A DNA stretch of 64,000 bases from Pseudomonas sp. HS6 (GTDB taxonomy: Bacteria; Pseudomonadota; Gammaproteobacteria; Pseudomonadales; Pseudomonadaceae), in NCBI RefSeq assembly GCF_023375815.1, contig NZ_CP067412.1, forward strand, positions 2,542,001 through 2,606,000, read 5' to 3'. A program made the position numbers and the translations under genes. The notes under the pieces are model-generated. The model searched no databases and was not told the origin of the DNA. It worked only from the letters and a program-made list of their open reading frames with translations. Position 1 is the stretch's first letter. Each line of letters opens with the position of its first letter. Below are positions 40,134 through 48,015 of the stretch, piece by piece.

Positions 40134-40928
40134 TCAGGCCCCGGCCATCCATTTCGCCAGACCGTGACGCCCACTGACCCCGAGCTTGGCGGCCGCGCGC
40201 TTGAGGTAGGTCTCGACCGAGCTGTTCTTGACCCGCAACCGCTCGGCCATCTGCGGCACGGTGCCGCCGGTCAACAAGCCCAGGCAGACTTCCTTCTCGC
40301 GCACTGACAAGGTGATGTCGCCCAGCGCCAGGCGTTCGTCGAACACCTGTTGCAACGATGTCTGTTCTTGATCGGCCTGGAGTGGGCGCGGTTGTCGGGC
40401 GACGATTTGCCGACGGATCTGCGCGTGACGTTCGATCAACGGCAGCAGGGTGTCGGACAGGCTCTTGAGAAACGACAGCTCCGGCAGGGAAAACACCCGG
40501 TGCGTGTGAGGGCGGCAGAACGAGATGACACAGCGGCGGTTGGAGGTGCGTGACACCAGATTGCATTGATGGACGCTGTGGTGCGGATGTCGTTGCTGCA
40601 GCGAGGCTTTGAGTTGAATCAGCAGCGAGTCATTCATCTCGATCATCTTCTGCAACAGCGGATGATCGTCCTGACATTGCAGGGGATCCGGGGGCGGGAA
40701 GGTATCCGGCAAACCGGCGCTGCCCAATGCCTTGATCTCGACCACGCTGGCCTCGCGCTCGTCGAGTGTCCATTCGCTGAGATCCACCCGGTTGACCGGC
40801 ACCAGGGTGTCGACCAACTGGAACATGTTCGTGGCGAAACGCTCGTTCCCCGTGCTGGCGATCAACTCGCCCAGCTGCCAATAGAAGTGCGGGTTGTCCA
40901 TGTTGCGAAGACTGCCGGTCAGATTCAT
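40134..40928 (-). CDS. LuxR family transcriptional regulator (lipopeptide locus)
   Basis: A 264-residue regulator with a C-terminal LuxR-type helix-turn-helix (about residues 205-260: [20 protein letters not shown], then [19 protein letters not shown]). The N-terminal 190 residues do not show the autoinducer-binding pattern I know from LuxR/LasR, so it resembles the SalA/SyrF-like regulators that flank Pseudomonas lipopeptide genes. It is divergent from the first NRPS gene across a 492-bp region with symmetric sequences. The ribosome-binding AGGA is unusually close to the first ATG; an ATG nine codons inside (MDNPHFYW) is a less supported alternative. Likely activator of the NRPS genes. Confidence 0.85.
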   Translation of the reverse strand: MNLTGSLRNMDNPHFYWQLGELIASTGNERFATNMFQLVDTLVPVNRVDLSEWTLDEREASVVEIKALGSAGLPDTFPPPDPLQCQDDHPLLQKMIEMNDSLLIQLKASLQQRHPHHSVHQCNLVSRTSNRRCVISFCRPHTHRVFSLPELSFLKSLSDTLLPLIERHAQIRRQIVARQPRPLQADQEQTSLQQVFDERLALGDITLSVREKEVCLGLLTGGTVPQMAERLRVKNSSVETYLKRAAAKLGVSGRHGLAKWMAGA

Positions 40929-41420
40929 ATCCTTGTCATCCTTGATTTAAAGCCCTTGCCGAATCGTCTGCCGTGCATGCACCTGTGAAGCCGCCACCCA
41001 ATCATTTCTCCTTGAAATCGATCTGGAGCGGGATTTAAGCCTATGCATTTGTCCTACGTCTGTAGGGGAAAACGGGGACACAAAGTGCCACTATTTCCGG
41101 ATTAATGGCGCCACGTTTCTGTCAGATTAATGTGTAAGGCTTCGTAGTCCTTGATTGTACGGTCTAGTGGGAACCCCGAAATTCGGGGCTCTGACCGCCG
41201 CGTCCCACAATTGCGAGGCGCTAGTCGGTAGCAGCGTGTGGCGATTGTCCTACAGGATTTTCAGTCATTTCTTTCCGAACTTTTGGGGTTATGGCTGACT
41301 TATCCGAGGCTGATGGCCCACAGGGCAGGGCAAAGAGGGGGGAGTTGTCCGGGTTTCACGTGTCATGCGGGTTTCGGGGCCGATGCTTGAATACGCGCCA
41401 AATCACATGAGACGGATCTT
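40929..41420. promoter_or_regulatory. Control region between the LuxR regulator and the first NRPS
   Basis: 492 bases without a gene. It contains TTGTCCTAC twice as a direct repeat (41049-41057 and 41246-41254). The first copy forms an inverted repeat CCTAC-GTCT-GTAGG (41053-41066); the second runs into TCCTACAGGA. A hairpin-forming sequence lies at 41167-41208. The NRPS ribosome-binding segment just before the ATG is gacggatctt, where ACGGA resembles an RsmA/E-binding core; Gac/Rsm control of such loci is known. The sites are candidates for LuxR-type regulator binding. No clean sigma-70 promoter was identified. Confidence 0.45.
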
Positions 41421-44400
41421 ATGAACCAATTTGCTGCCGATGCGGCGGACGGTCTGTCCGCGATTTCCGAGGCCTTCCCGCTGACTGCCGCCCAGAGCGA
41501 CATCTGGCTTGATCAACTGCGTCAGGGGGATTCACCGCTGTACAACATCGGTGGTTATGTAGAGCTGACCGGCGCTCTGGATCCGGCGCTGATGCAGGCG
41601 GCCCTCGAAGGTCTCGTGGCCCGGCATGACGCCATGCGCACGATTCTGTTGCCGGGCGCCGGCCAGCACGGTTTGCCCCTGCAGCGCTTTGCGCGATCCT
41701 TGCCGGGCCCGATGCCGATCCATGACGTTTGCGCGCAGCCTGATCCACAGTCTGCAGCGCGCAGGCTGATTCAGGAACGCATCGAGCAGCCGTTCATACT
41801 GGACGGCGGGCCGTTGTTCCGGTTTCTCCTGATCCGTCTCGATGCGGACCATCATTGGCTCTCGATCCTCGCCCATCACCTGATCGTCGACGGCTGGGGG
41901 TTCGGCGAGATGCTCAAGTCGCTGGACGAGATCTATAACGCGCTGGCGCTCGGGCAACAGCCGCCTGATTCGGCGCCGTCCTATGTCGATTTCATCCATG
42001 ACGATGCGCGCTATCACCAATCGGCCCGTTATACCCACGACCGGACGTATTGGCTGGACAAGTACCGCGACCTTCCCGAGCCGTTGTTATTGCCCCGTTA
42101 TCAGGAGCGCTTCGCCGGTGCCCTGGCCCCGACCCGGATTTTCTCCCAGGCTTTTCCCGCACGATTGCACGAACGCATGAAGCACGTGGCCCGCGAGCAC
42201 GGTGGGTCGGCTTTCCATGTGTTGCTGGCGGCCTTGCACGTGTATTTCAGTCGCACCGCCCAGCGTGACGAATGGGTGGTGGGCGTGCCGCTGCTCAACC
42301 GTTCCGGCGCCCGGTTCAAGTCCACGCTCGGGCTGTTCACCCAGGTCAGCGCGGTGCGGATGGGCTTCGGACGAGAACTGTCGTTCGGTCAGTTGATCAC
42401 GGCGATCCGCGACGAATTGAAGCGCGATTTCCGCCATCAGCGTTTTCCGCTGAGCGAAATGAATCGTGCATTGGGTCTGCTACGCGAGGATCGCTCCCAA
42501 CTGTTCGAACTGACGGTGTCCTACGAGCAGGATGTTCACGAGTACCGCTACGGCGAGGCTCAGGCGCGGGTTATCAAGGTCTCGAACCATGAGGAGGGCA
42601 CGCCGCTGGCGGTGCATTTGCTCAGCACCCTCAACAACGACAAAGACAGTTTGTACATGGTCTACAACGAAGCCTATTTTGGCGCCGATGAGATCGAAGC
42701 GCTGTCCGGGCGTCTGTTGCTGGTGCTTGAGCAGGGCCTGGAGAATGTTGACCTGGCGCTGGATGATTTCAATCTGAGCCTGCCAGCCGAATCGGCGTTG
42801 CTGCAGCAGTGGAATGACACGCGCGCGGATTACCCTAACGAGTTGACTATCCATCAGCGCATCGAAGCGCAAGCGGCGGCGCGGCCAGATGCAGTTGCAG
42901 CAGAGTCTCAGGGACAACGGCTGACCTATGCAGAGCTGAATCGACAGGCCAACGCCCTGGCTCATCACTTGATCGGGCTCGGTGTGCGGCCCGATGACCG
43001 CGTGGCGCTGGTCGCCCGCCGAGGGCTGGACACGCTGGTCGCGCTGTTGGCGATCCTCAAGTCCGGCGCCGGTTACGTGCCGGTTGATCCGGCCCATCCT
43101 GCGGAGCGGCTCAGCTATTTATTGAGCGACAGCGCGCCGGTCGTCGTCCTGACCCAGCGCGATTTGCGCGAACGCTTGCCGGTACTGGACGTGCCGGTGA
43201 TCGACATCGACCCGCGCACCTGGTCGGTCAACGATCTCAACCCCGATGTCTCGGGTCTGACCGCCGCGCATCTGGCCTACGTGATCTACACCTCCGGTTC
43301 CACCGGCCAGCCCAAAGGCGTGATGGTCGAACATCAGACTCTGTCGAATCTGGTCGACTGGCATTGCACGGCTTTTGATCTGTGCGCCGGTCGCCACACC
43401 TCAAGCCTCGCCGGCTTCGGTTTCGACGCCATGGCCTGGGAAGTCTGGCCCGCGCTGTGTGCCGGTGCGACCCTGCATCTGGCGCCGTCTCGTGACGGTG
43501 GCGAAGACATCGACGCGCTGCTCGACTGGTGGCGTGCGCAACCGCTGGACGTGAGTTTTCTGCCGACCCCGATTGCCGAGTACGCCTTCAGTCGCCACCT
43601 CGAACACCCGACCCTGCGCACTCTGCTGATCGGCGGTGATCGTCTGCGCCAGTTCAATCGCGAGCAAACGTTCGAGGTGATCAACAACTATGGCCCGACC
43701 GAGGCCACCGTGGTCGCCACCTCGGGCCGAATCGAACCGGGTCGGACGCTGCACATCGGTAAACCCGTGAGCAATGCCACGACCTATCTGCTGGATAACC
43801 GACAGCGGCCGGTGCCGATTGGCGTTGCCGGCGAGTTGTATGTCGGAGGCGCCGGGGTGGCGCGGGGATACTTCAATCGGCCGGAGTTGACTGCCGAGCG
43901 TTTTCTCGACGACCCGTTCAGCACCCGGCCCAACGCGCGCATGTACCGCACCGGCGACCTCGCACGCTGGCGCCTGGACGGCAATATCGAATACCTGGGC
44001 CGCAACGACGATCAGGTAAAAATCCGTGGTGTGCGCATCGAACCCGGTGAAATCGAAGCGGCGCTGAGCAGCCATGAATGGGTGCGCGATGCGGTGGTGC
44101 AAGTGCGTGACGGGCAGTTGCTCGCCTGGTTCACCGAGCATCAGACGCTGGACATCACGCAACTGCATGCCCATCTGCAAACCCGTCTGCCGAGCGCAAT
44201 GCTGCCGTCGGCCTATGTGCGCCTGACGGTGTTGCCGTTGACGGCCAACGGCAAACTGGATCGCCAGGCATTGCCGGCGCCGGGGCCAGAGGCGTTGATC
44301 CGCCGCGAGTATGAAGCCCCGCAAGGTGACGTCGAAATTCTTCTGGCGCAGATCTGGGCCGAGGTGCTGCAAGTCGAAAAGGTCGGGCGTCACGATCACT

Positions 44401-47400
44401 TCTTCGAACTGGGCGGGCATTCATTGCTGGCGGTCAACCTGATCGAACGCATGCGCCAGCTCGGCATGAGCAGCGATGTGCGCGTGCTGTTCGGCCAGCC
44501 GACGTTGGCAGCACTGGCCGCGTCGGTGGGCACTGGCCGCGAGGTCGAAGTGCCGGCCAACCGTATTCCGCCGGGTTGCACGCAGATCACCCCGGACCTG
44601 TTGCCGTTGGTAGAACTGGATCAGGCCACCCTCGACCGGATCATCGCCACGGTGCCGGGTGGGGCGGCCAACGTGCAGGACATTTATCCGCTGGCGCCGT
44701 TGCAGGAAGGCATTCTTTATCACCATATCACCGCCGCGCAGGGCGATCCGTACCTGCTGCAATCGCAGCTGGCGTTCGACAGTGTCGAGCGGGTCGAGGC
44801 CTATGCGGCGGCGCTGCGTCAGGTCATGGCGCGCCACGATATCCTGCGCACTGCCGTGGTCTGGGAAGGATTGACCACGCCGGTACAGGTGGTCTGGCGC
44901 GAGGCAGAACTGCCGGTGCAGGAAGTCACCCTCGATCCGGCCAAGGGCGACGTCCTCGCACAACTGCACGAGCGCTTCGATGCCCGGCGTTATCGCATCG
45001 ACGTCAGCCAGGCGCCGCTGATCCGGCTGATGTATGCCCGCGATCCGGCCCTCGGGCGGATCGTGGCGATTCTGTTGTTCCATCACCTGGCGCTGGATCA
45101 CATCGCCCTGGAAGTCCTGCGCCATGAAATGCGCGCCAACCTGCTGAGGCAGGGTGAGCCGTTGCCGCCAGCCGTGCCGTATCGCAATTACGTGGCCCAG
45201 ACCCGGCTCGGTGTCAGCGAGCAGGAACATGAAGCGTTCTTCCGCGAAATGCTCGCCGACATCGACGAGCCGACCCTGCCGTTCGGTTTGCAGGACGTGC
45301 AGGGCGACGGTCGCGGCATCGACGAAGCCGTGCGAACGCTTGCGCCTGAACTGGACCGCCGCTTGCGCCTGCAAGCACGGCAGGCGGGTGTCAGCGTGGC
45401 CAGCCTGATTCACCTGGCCTGGGCGCAGGTGCTGGCAGCGACGTCGGGGCAGGAACATGTGGTGTTCGGCAGCGTTTTTATGGGCCGTATGCAGGGCGGC
45501 GAGGGCGCGGACCGGGCGCTGGGGGTGTTCATCAACACCTTGCCATTGCGGGTGGACATGGACCGGGGCGTGCGCGACGCGGTGCTGCTCACTCACGCCC
45601 GACTGACCGACTTGCTCGGGCATGAACATGCGTCGCTGGCGCTGGCTCAGCGTTGCAGCGGCGTTGCGTCACCGGCACCGCTGTTCAGTGCGTTGCTCAA
45701 CTATCGACACACCGACCTCGAGGCGCAGGAGTCGGCGTCGGACCAAGCCTGGCAAGGCATCCAGACCCTGGAGAACGAGGAACGCACCAACTACCCGATG
45801 ACCTTGAGCGTCGATGATCTGGGCAGCGCCTTGCAGATCACCACACGGACCCTGATCAACATCGGCGCGCAGCGCATCGGCGACTACGTGCAGACCGCGT
45901 TGCTGACGCTGGTGGATGCCCTGGAGCAGACACCGCAACAGCCGCTGAATCGCTTGCCGATCCTGCCGACGGCGGAGCTTGAGCAACTGCTGGTCGAGTT
46001 CAATACCAGCGAAGTTGATTGCCCGCTCGATCAACCGCTTCAGGTGTTGTTCGAACAGCAGGCGCAGCGCCGACCTGACGCCATTGCCTTGCAGGCCGGT
46101 GAACAACATCTGACGTATCGCCAACTGAACGAACAGGCCAACCGTCTGGCGCATCATTTGCGCGAGCACGGCGTGCAGCCCGATTCGCGGGTGGCGATCT
46201 GCGTCGAACGCAGCCCGGATCTGATTATCGGCCTGCTCGGTATTCTCAAGGCCGGCGGCGCATATGTGCCGCTGGATCCCGACTATCCGCTGGAACGCCT
46301 GCGTTACATGTTGCAAGACAGCGCCCCGGTGGCGGTGCTGGTCCACGAGGCCACCCTCAATCTGCTGGGCGATCCGGGCGTGCCGGTCATCGACTTCGAC
46401 CGTTGTACCTGGCATGGCGCGCCTGCCGACAACCTGTCCGTACCGGGTTTGAGCGCTGCGAACCTGGCCTACATGATCTACACCTCCGGCTCTACCGGCA
46501 CACCGAAGGGCGTGATGATCGAGCACCGAAGCGCCTGCAACATGGTGCACTGGGGCTCGCGGATCAGCGCGCCGACTGAGCACGGCGCGCTGTTGCAGAA
46601 GGCGCCGTTCAGCTTCGACAGTTCGGTGTGGGAGATCTTCTGGCCGCTGTGTTCCGGCCTGCGGCTGGTGCTGGCGCGTCCCGACGGCAATCGCGATTCG
46701 GCGTATGTGACCCAGGTGATTCGCGAGCGACAGATCACCGTGGTCAAGTTCGTGCCGGCGCTGCTGCAACAGTTCATCGAACAGGACGATGTCAGCCAGT
46801 GCACCAGTCTGACGGACTTGCTCAACGGTGGCGGTGAACTGACGGCCGCACTGGCCCGGCGCGTCCGCGAGCGCCTGCCGTGGGTGCGTTTGCATAACGT
46901 TTATGGACCGACCGAAACCACGGTCGACAGTACCGGCTGGACGCTGGAACCCGATCAATCGGTGCCGGAAGCTGTGGTGCCGATCGGCAAGGCACTGAGC
47001 AACACCCGTCTCTATGTGCTGGACGCCCACGACCAACCGGTGCCATTCGGCGTCAGCGGTCACCTGCACATCGGTGGTGTCGGGGTCGCACGGGGTTATC
47101 TGGGACTGCAGCAGATGCAGGCTGAGCGCTTCATCGACAGCCCGTTCGTGCAGGGTGATCGCCTGTATCGCACCGGGGATCTGGTGCGTTACCGAGCGGA
47201 CGGGAATCTCGAGTTCCTCGGGCGCAACGACTTTCAGGTCAAGCTGCGCGGCTTGCGTCTGGAACCGGGGGAAATCGAAGCGCGACTGATCGAGCACCCG
47301 GCGGTGCGTGAAGCGGTGGTGCTGGTGAGGGACGAGCGACTGGTGGCGTATTTCACCGTGCGCGAAGGCTTCGACGCACCACGCATCGAAACCTTGCGCG

Positions 47401-47831
47401 CCCACGTGCTTGAGCGCTTGCCGGAGTACATGGCGCCGGGTGCTTACGTGAAACTCGATGCGCTGCCCCTGACCCCCAACGACAAGGTCGATCGCAAGGC
47501 CTTGCCGGCACCGGGGGCGGAGGCGGTGCTCAGTCGCCGCTACGAGGCGCCCGAGGGCGAAGTCGAAATCAGGCTGGCGCAGATCTGGGCCGAAGTGCTG
47601 GAGCTGGAGCAGGTCGGTCGCAACGACCACTTCTTCGAACTTGGCGGGCATTCGTTGCTGGCGGTCAGTCTGGTGGCGCGCATGCGACAGGCCGGGCTGC
47701 ACGTCGATGCCCGGACGCTGTTCAGCCAGCCGACCCTGGCTGCGCTGGCGGCTCAGACTTCGGCGCAGTCAACGCAAGTGGAAGTCCCGCAAACCACCAT
47801 ACCGACGCTCAATCGCAAACGGCGGCTCTGA
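41421..47831 (+). CDS. Lipopeptide NRPS, first enzyme: C(starter)-A-T-C(dual)-A-T
   Basis: Two-module non-ribosomal peptide synthetase, 2136 residues, without a thioesterase. Starter condensation domain (residues about 15-450; HHLIVDG active site) would couple a beta-hydroxy fatty acid to the first amino acid. A1 (about 477-945) has code residues D-A-W-F-L-G-N-V-V-K, read as Leu. T1 carries ELGGHSLLAV (Ser near 1000). The second condensation domain (about 1056-1500) has the dual condensation/epimerisation motif HHITAAQGD and HHLALDH, so Leu1 is probably turned to D. A2 (about 1542-2030) gives D-S-W-K-L-G-V-V-D-K, tentatively Glu. T2 is near 2075, followed by a short basic tail. ACGGA precedes the ATG. 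Starter-C plus Leu-Glu is typical of Pseudomonas cyclic lipopeptides. Followed by a hairpin and a second NRPS gene. Confidence 0.95.
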   Translation: MNQFAADAADGLSAISEAFPLTAAQSDIWLDQLRQGDSPLYNIGGYVELTGALDPALMQAALEGLVARHDAMRTILLPGAGQHGLPLQRFARSLPGPMPIHDVCAQPDPQSAARRLIQERIEQPFILDGGPLFRFLLIRLDADHHWLSILAHHLIVDGWGFGEMLKSLDEIYNALALGQQPPDSAPSYVDFIHDDARYHQSARYTHDRTYWLDKYRDLPEPLLLPRYQERFAGALAPTRIFSQAFPARLHERMKHVAREHGGSAFHVLLAALHVYFSRTAQRDEWVVGVPLLNRSGARFKSTLGLFTQVSAVRMGFGRELSFGQLITAIRDELKRDFRHQRFPLSEMNRALGLLREDRSQLFELTVSYEQDVHEYRYGEAQARVIKVSNHEEGTPLAVHLLSTLNNDKDSLYMVYNEAYFGADEIEALSGRLLLVLEQGLENVDLALDDFNLSLPAESALLQQWNDTRADYPNELTIHQRIEAQAAARPDAVAAESQGQRLTYAELNRQANALAHHLIGLGVRPDDRVALVARRGLDTLVALLAILKSGAGYVPVDPAHPAERLSYLLSDSAPVVVLTQRDLRERLPVLDVPVIDIDPRTWSVNDLNPDVSGLTAAHLAYVIYTSGSTGQPKGVMVEHQTLSNLVDWHCTAFDLCAGRHTSSLAGFGFDAMAWEVWPALCAGATLHLAPSRDGGEDIDALLDWWRAQPLDVSFLPTPIAEYAFSRHLEHPTLRTLLIGGDRLRQFNREQTFEVINNYGPTEATVVATSGRIEPGRTLHIGKPVSNATTYLLDNRQRPVPIGVAGELYVGGAGVARGYFNRPELTAERFLDDPFSTRPNARMYRTGDLARWRLDGNIEYLGRNDDQVKIRGVRIEPGEIEAALSSHEWVRDAVVQVRDGQLLAWFTEHQTLDITQLHAHLQTRLPSAMLPSAYVRLTVLPLTANGKLDRQALPAPGPEALIRREYEAPQGDVEILLAQIWAEVLQVEKVGRHDHFFELGGHSLLAVNLIERMRQLGMSSDVRVLFGQPTLAALAASVGTGREVEVPANRIPPGCTQITPDLLPLVELDQATLDRIIATVPGGAANVQDIYPLAPLQEGILYHHITAAQGDPYLLQSQLAFDSVERVEAYAAALRQVMARHDILRTAVVWEGLTTPVQVVWREAELPVQEVTLDPAKGDVLAQLHERFDARRYRIDVSQAPLIRLMYARDPALGRIVAILLFHHLALDHIALEVLRHEMRANLLRQGEPLPPAVPYRNYVAQTRLGVSEQEHEAFFREMLADIDEPTLPFGLQDVQGDGRGIDEAVRTLAPELDRRLRLQARQAGVSVASLIHLAWAQVLAATSGQEHVVFGSVFMGRMQGGEGADRALGVFINTLPLRVDMDRGVRDAVLLTHARLTDLLGHEHASLALAQRCSGVASPAPLFSALLNYRHTDLEAQESASDQAWQGIQTLENEERTNYPMTLSVDDLGSALQITTRTLINIGAQRIGDYVQTALLTLVDALEQTPQQPLNRLPILPTAELEQLLVEFNTSEVDCPLDQPLQVLFEQQAQRRPDAIALQAGEQHLTYRQLNEQANRLAHHLREHGVQPDSRVAICVERSPDLIIGLLGILKAGGAYVPLDPDYPLERLRYMLQDSAPVAVLVHEATLNLLGDPGVPVIDFDRCTWHGAPADNLSVPGLSAANLAYMIYTSGSTGTPKGVMIEHRSACNMVHWGSRISAPTEHGALLQKAPFSFDSSVWEIFWPLCSGLRLVLARPDGNRDSAYVTQVIRERQITVVKFVPALLQQFIEQDDVSQCTSLTDLLNGGGELTAALARRVRERLPWVRLHNVYGPTETTVDSTGWTLEPDQSVPEAVVPIGKALSNTRLYVLDAHDQPVPFGVSGHLHIGGVGVARGYLGLQQMQAERFIDSPFVQGDRLYRTGDLVRYRADGNLEFLGRNDFQVKLRGLRLEPGEIEARLIEHPAVREAVVLVRDERLVAYFTVREGFDAPRIETLRAHVLERLPEYMAPGAYVKLDALPLTPNDKVDRKALPAPGAEAVLSRRYEAPEGEVEIRLAQIWAEVLELEQVGRNDHFFELGGHSLLAVSLVARMRQAGLHVDARTLFSQPTLAALAAQTSAQSTQVEVPQTTIPTLNRKRRL

Positions 47832-47839
47832 GCGACATC

Positions 47840-47872
47840 GGCGCCGATTCGCGGTTCCCGCGGATCGGCGCC
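47840..47872 (+). other. Strong hairpin between the two NRPS genes
   Basis: GGCGCCGAT-T-CGCGG, loop TTC, CCGCG-G-ATCGGCGCC: a 15-bp stem counting one G-U pair, starting 9 bp after the first NRPS stop. There is no T-run, so it is not a normal terminator. Within a 184-bp gap it could lower read-through to the second NRPS or protect mRNA ends. Confidence 0.6.
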
Positions 47873-48015
47873 ATGACTGTCCGGTCACGGGGCTTGTCCC
47901 CGCTTCCCATGTCAGACACCCAAGCCCCGATGTTTTAGCTTTCCCGGGCTGCGCGTGGCCGCACGGATTCGCCGCTGCGCGCTCCTTTTTCCCGAATTTA
48001 CAGCAGGTTACCCCC

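Noticed and set aside
41174..41188. The ccccgaa-a-ttcgggg hairpin as a terminator of the LuxR gene or of an upstream transcript
   Set aside because: It lies upstream of both divergent genes and lacks a T-run on either strand.
45669..47702. Long minus-strand open frame (677 codons) over the first NRPS
   Set aside because: It is antisense to intact NRPS motifs; long antisense frames are common in GC-rich Pseudomonas genes and the translation shows no family pattern.
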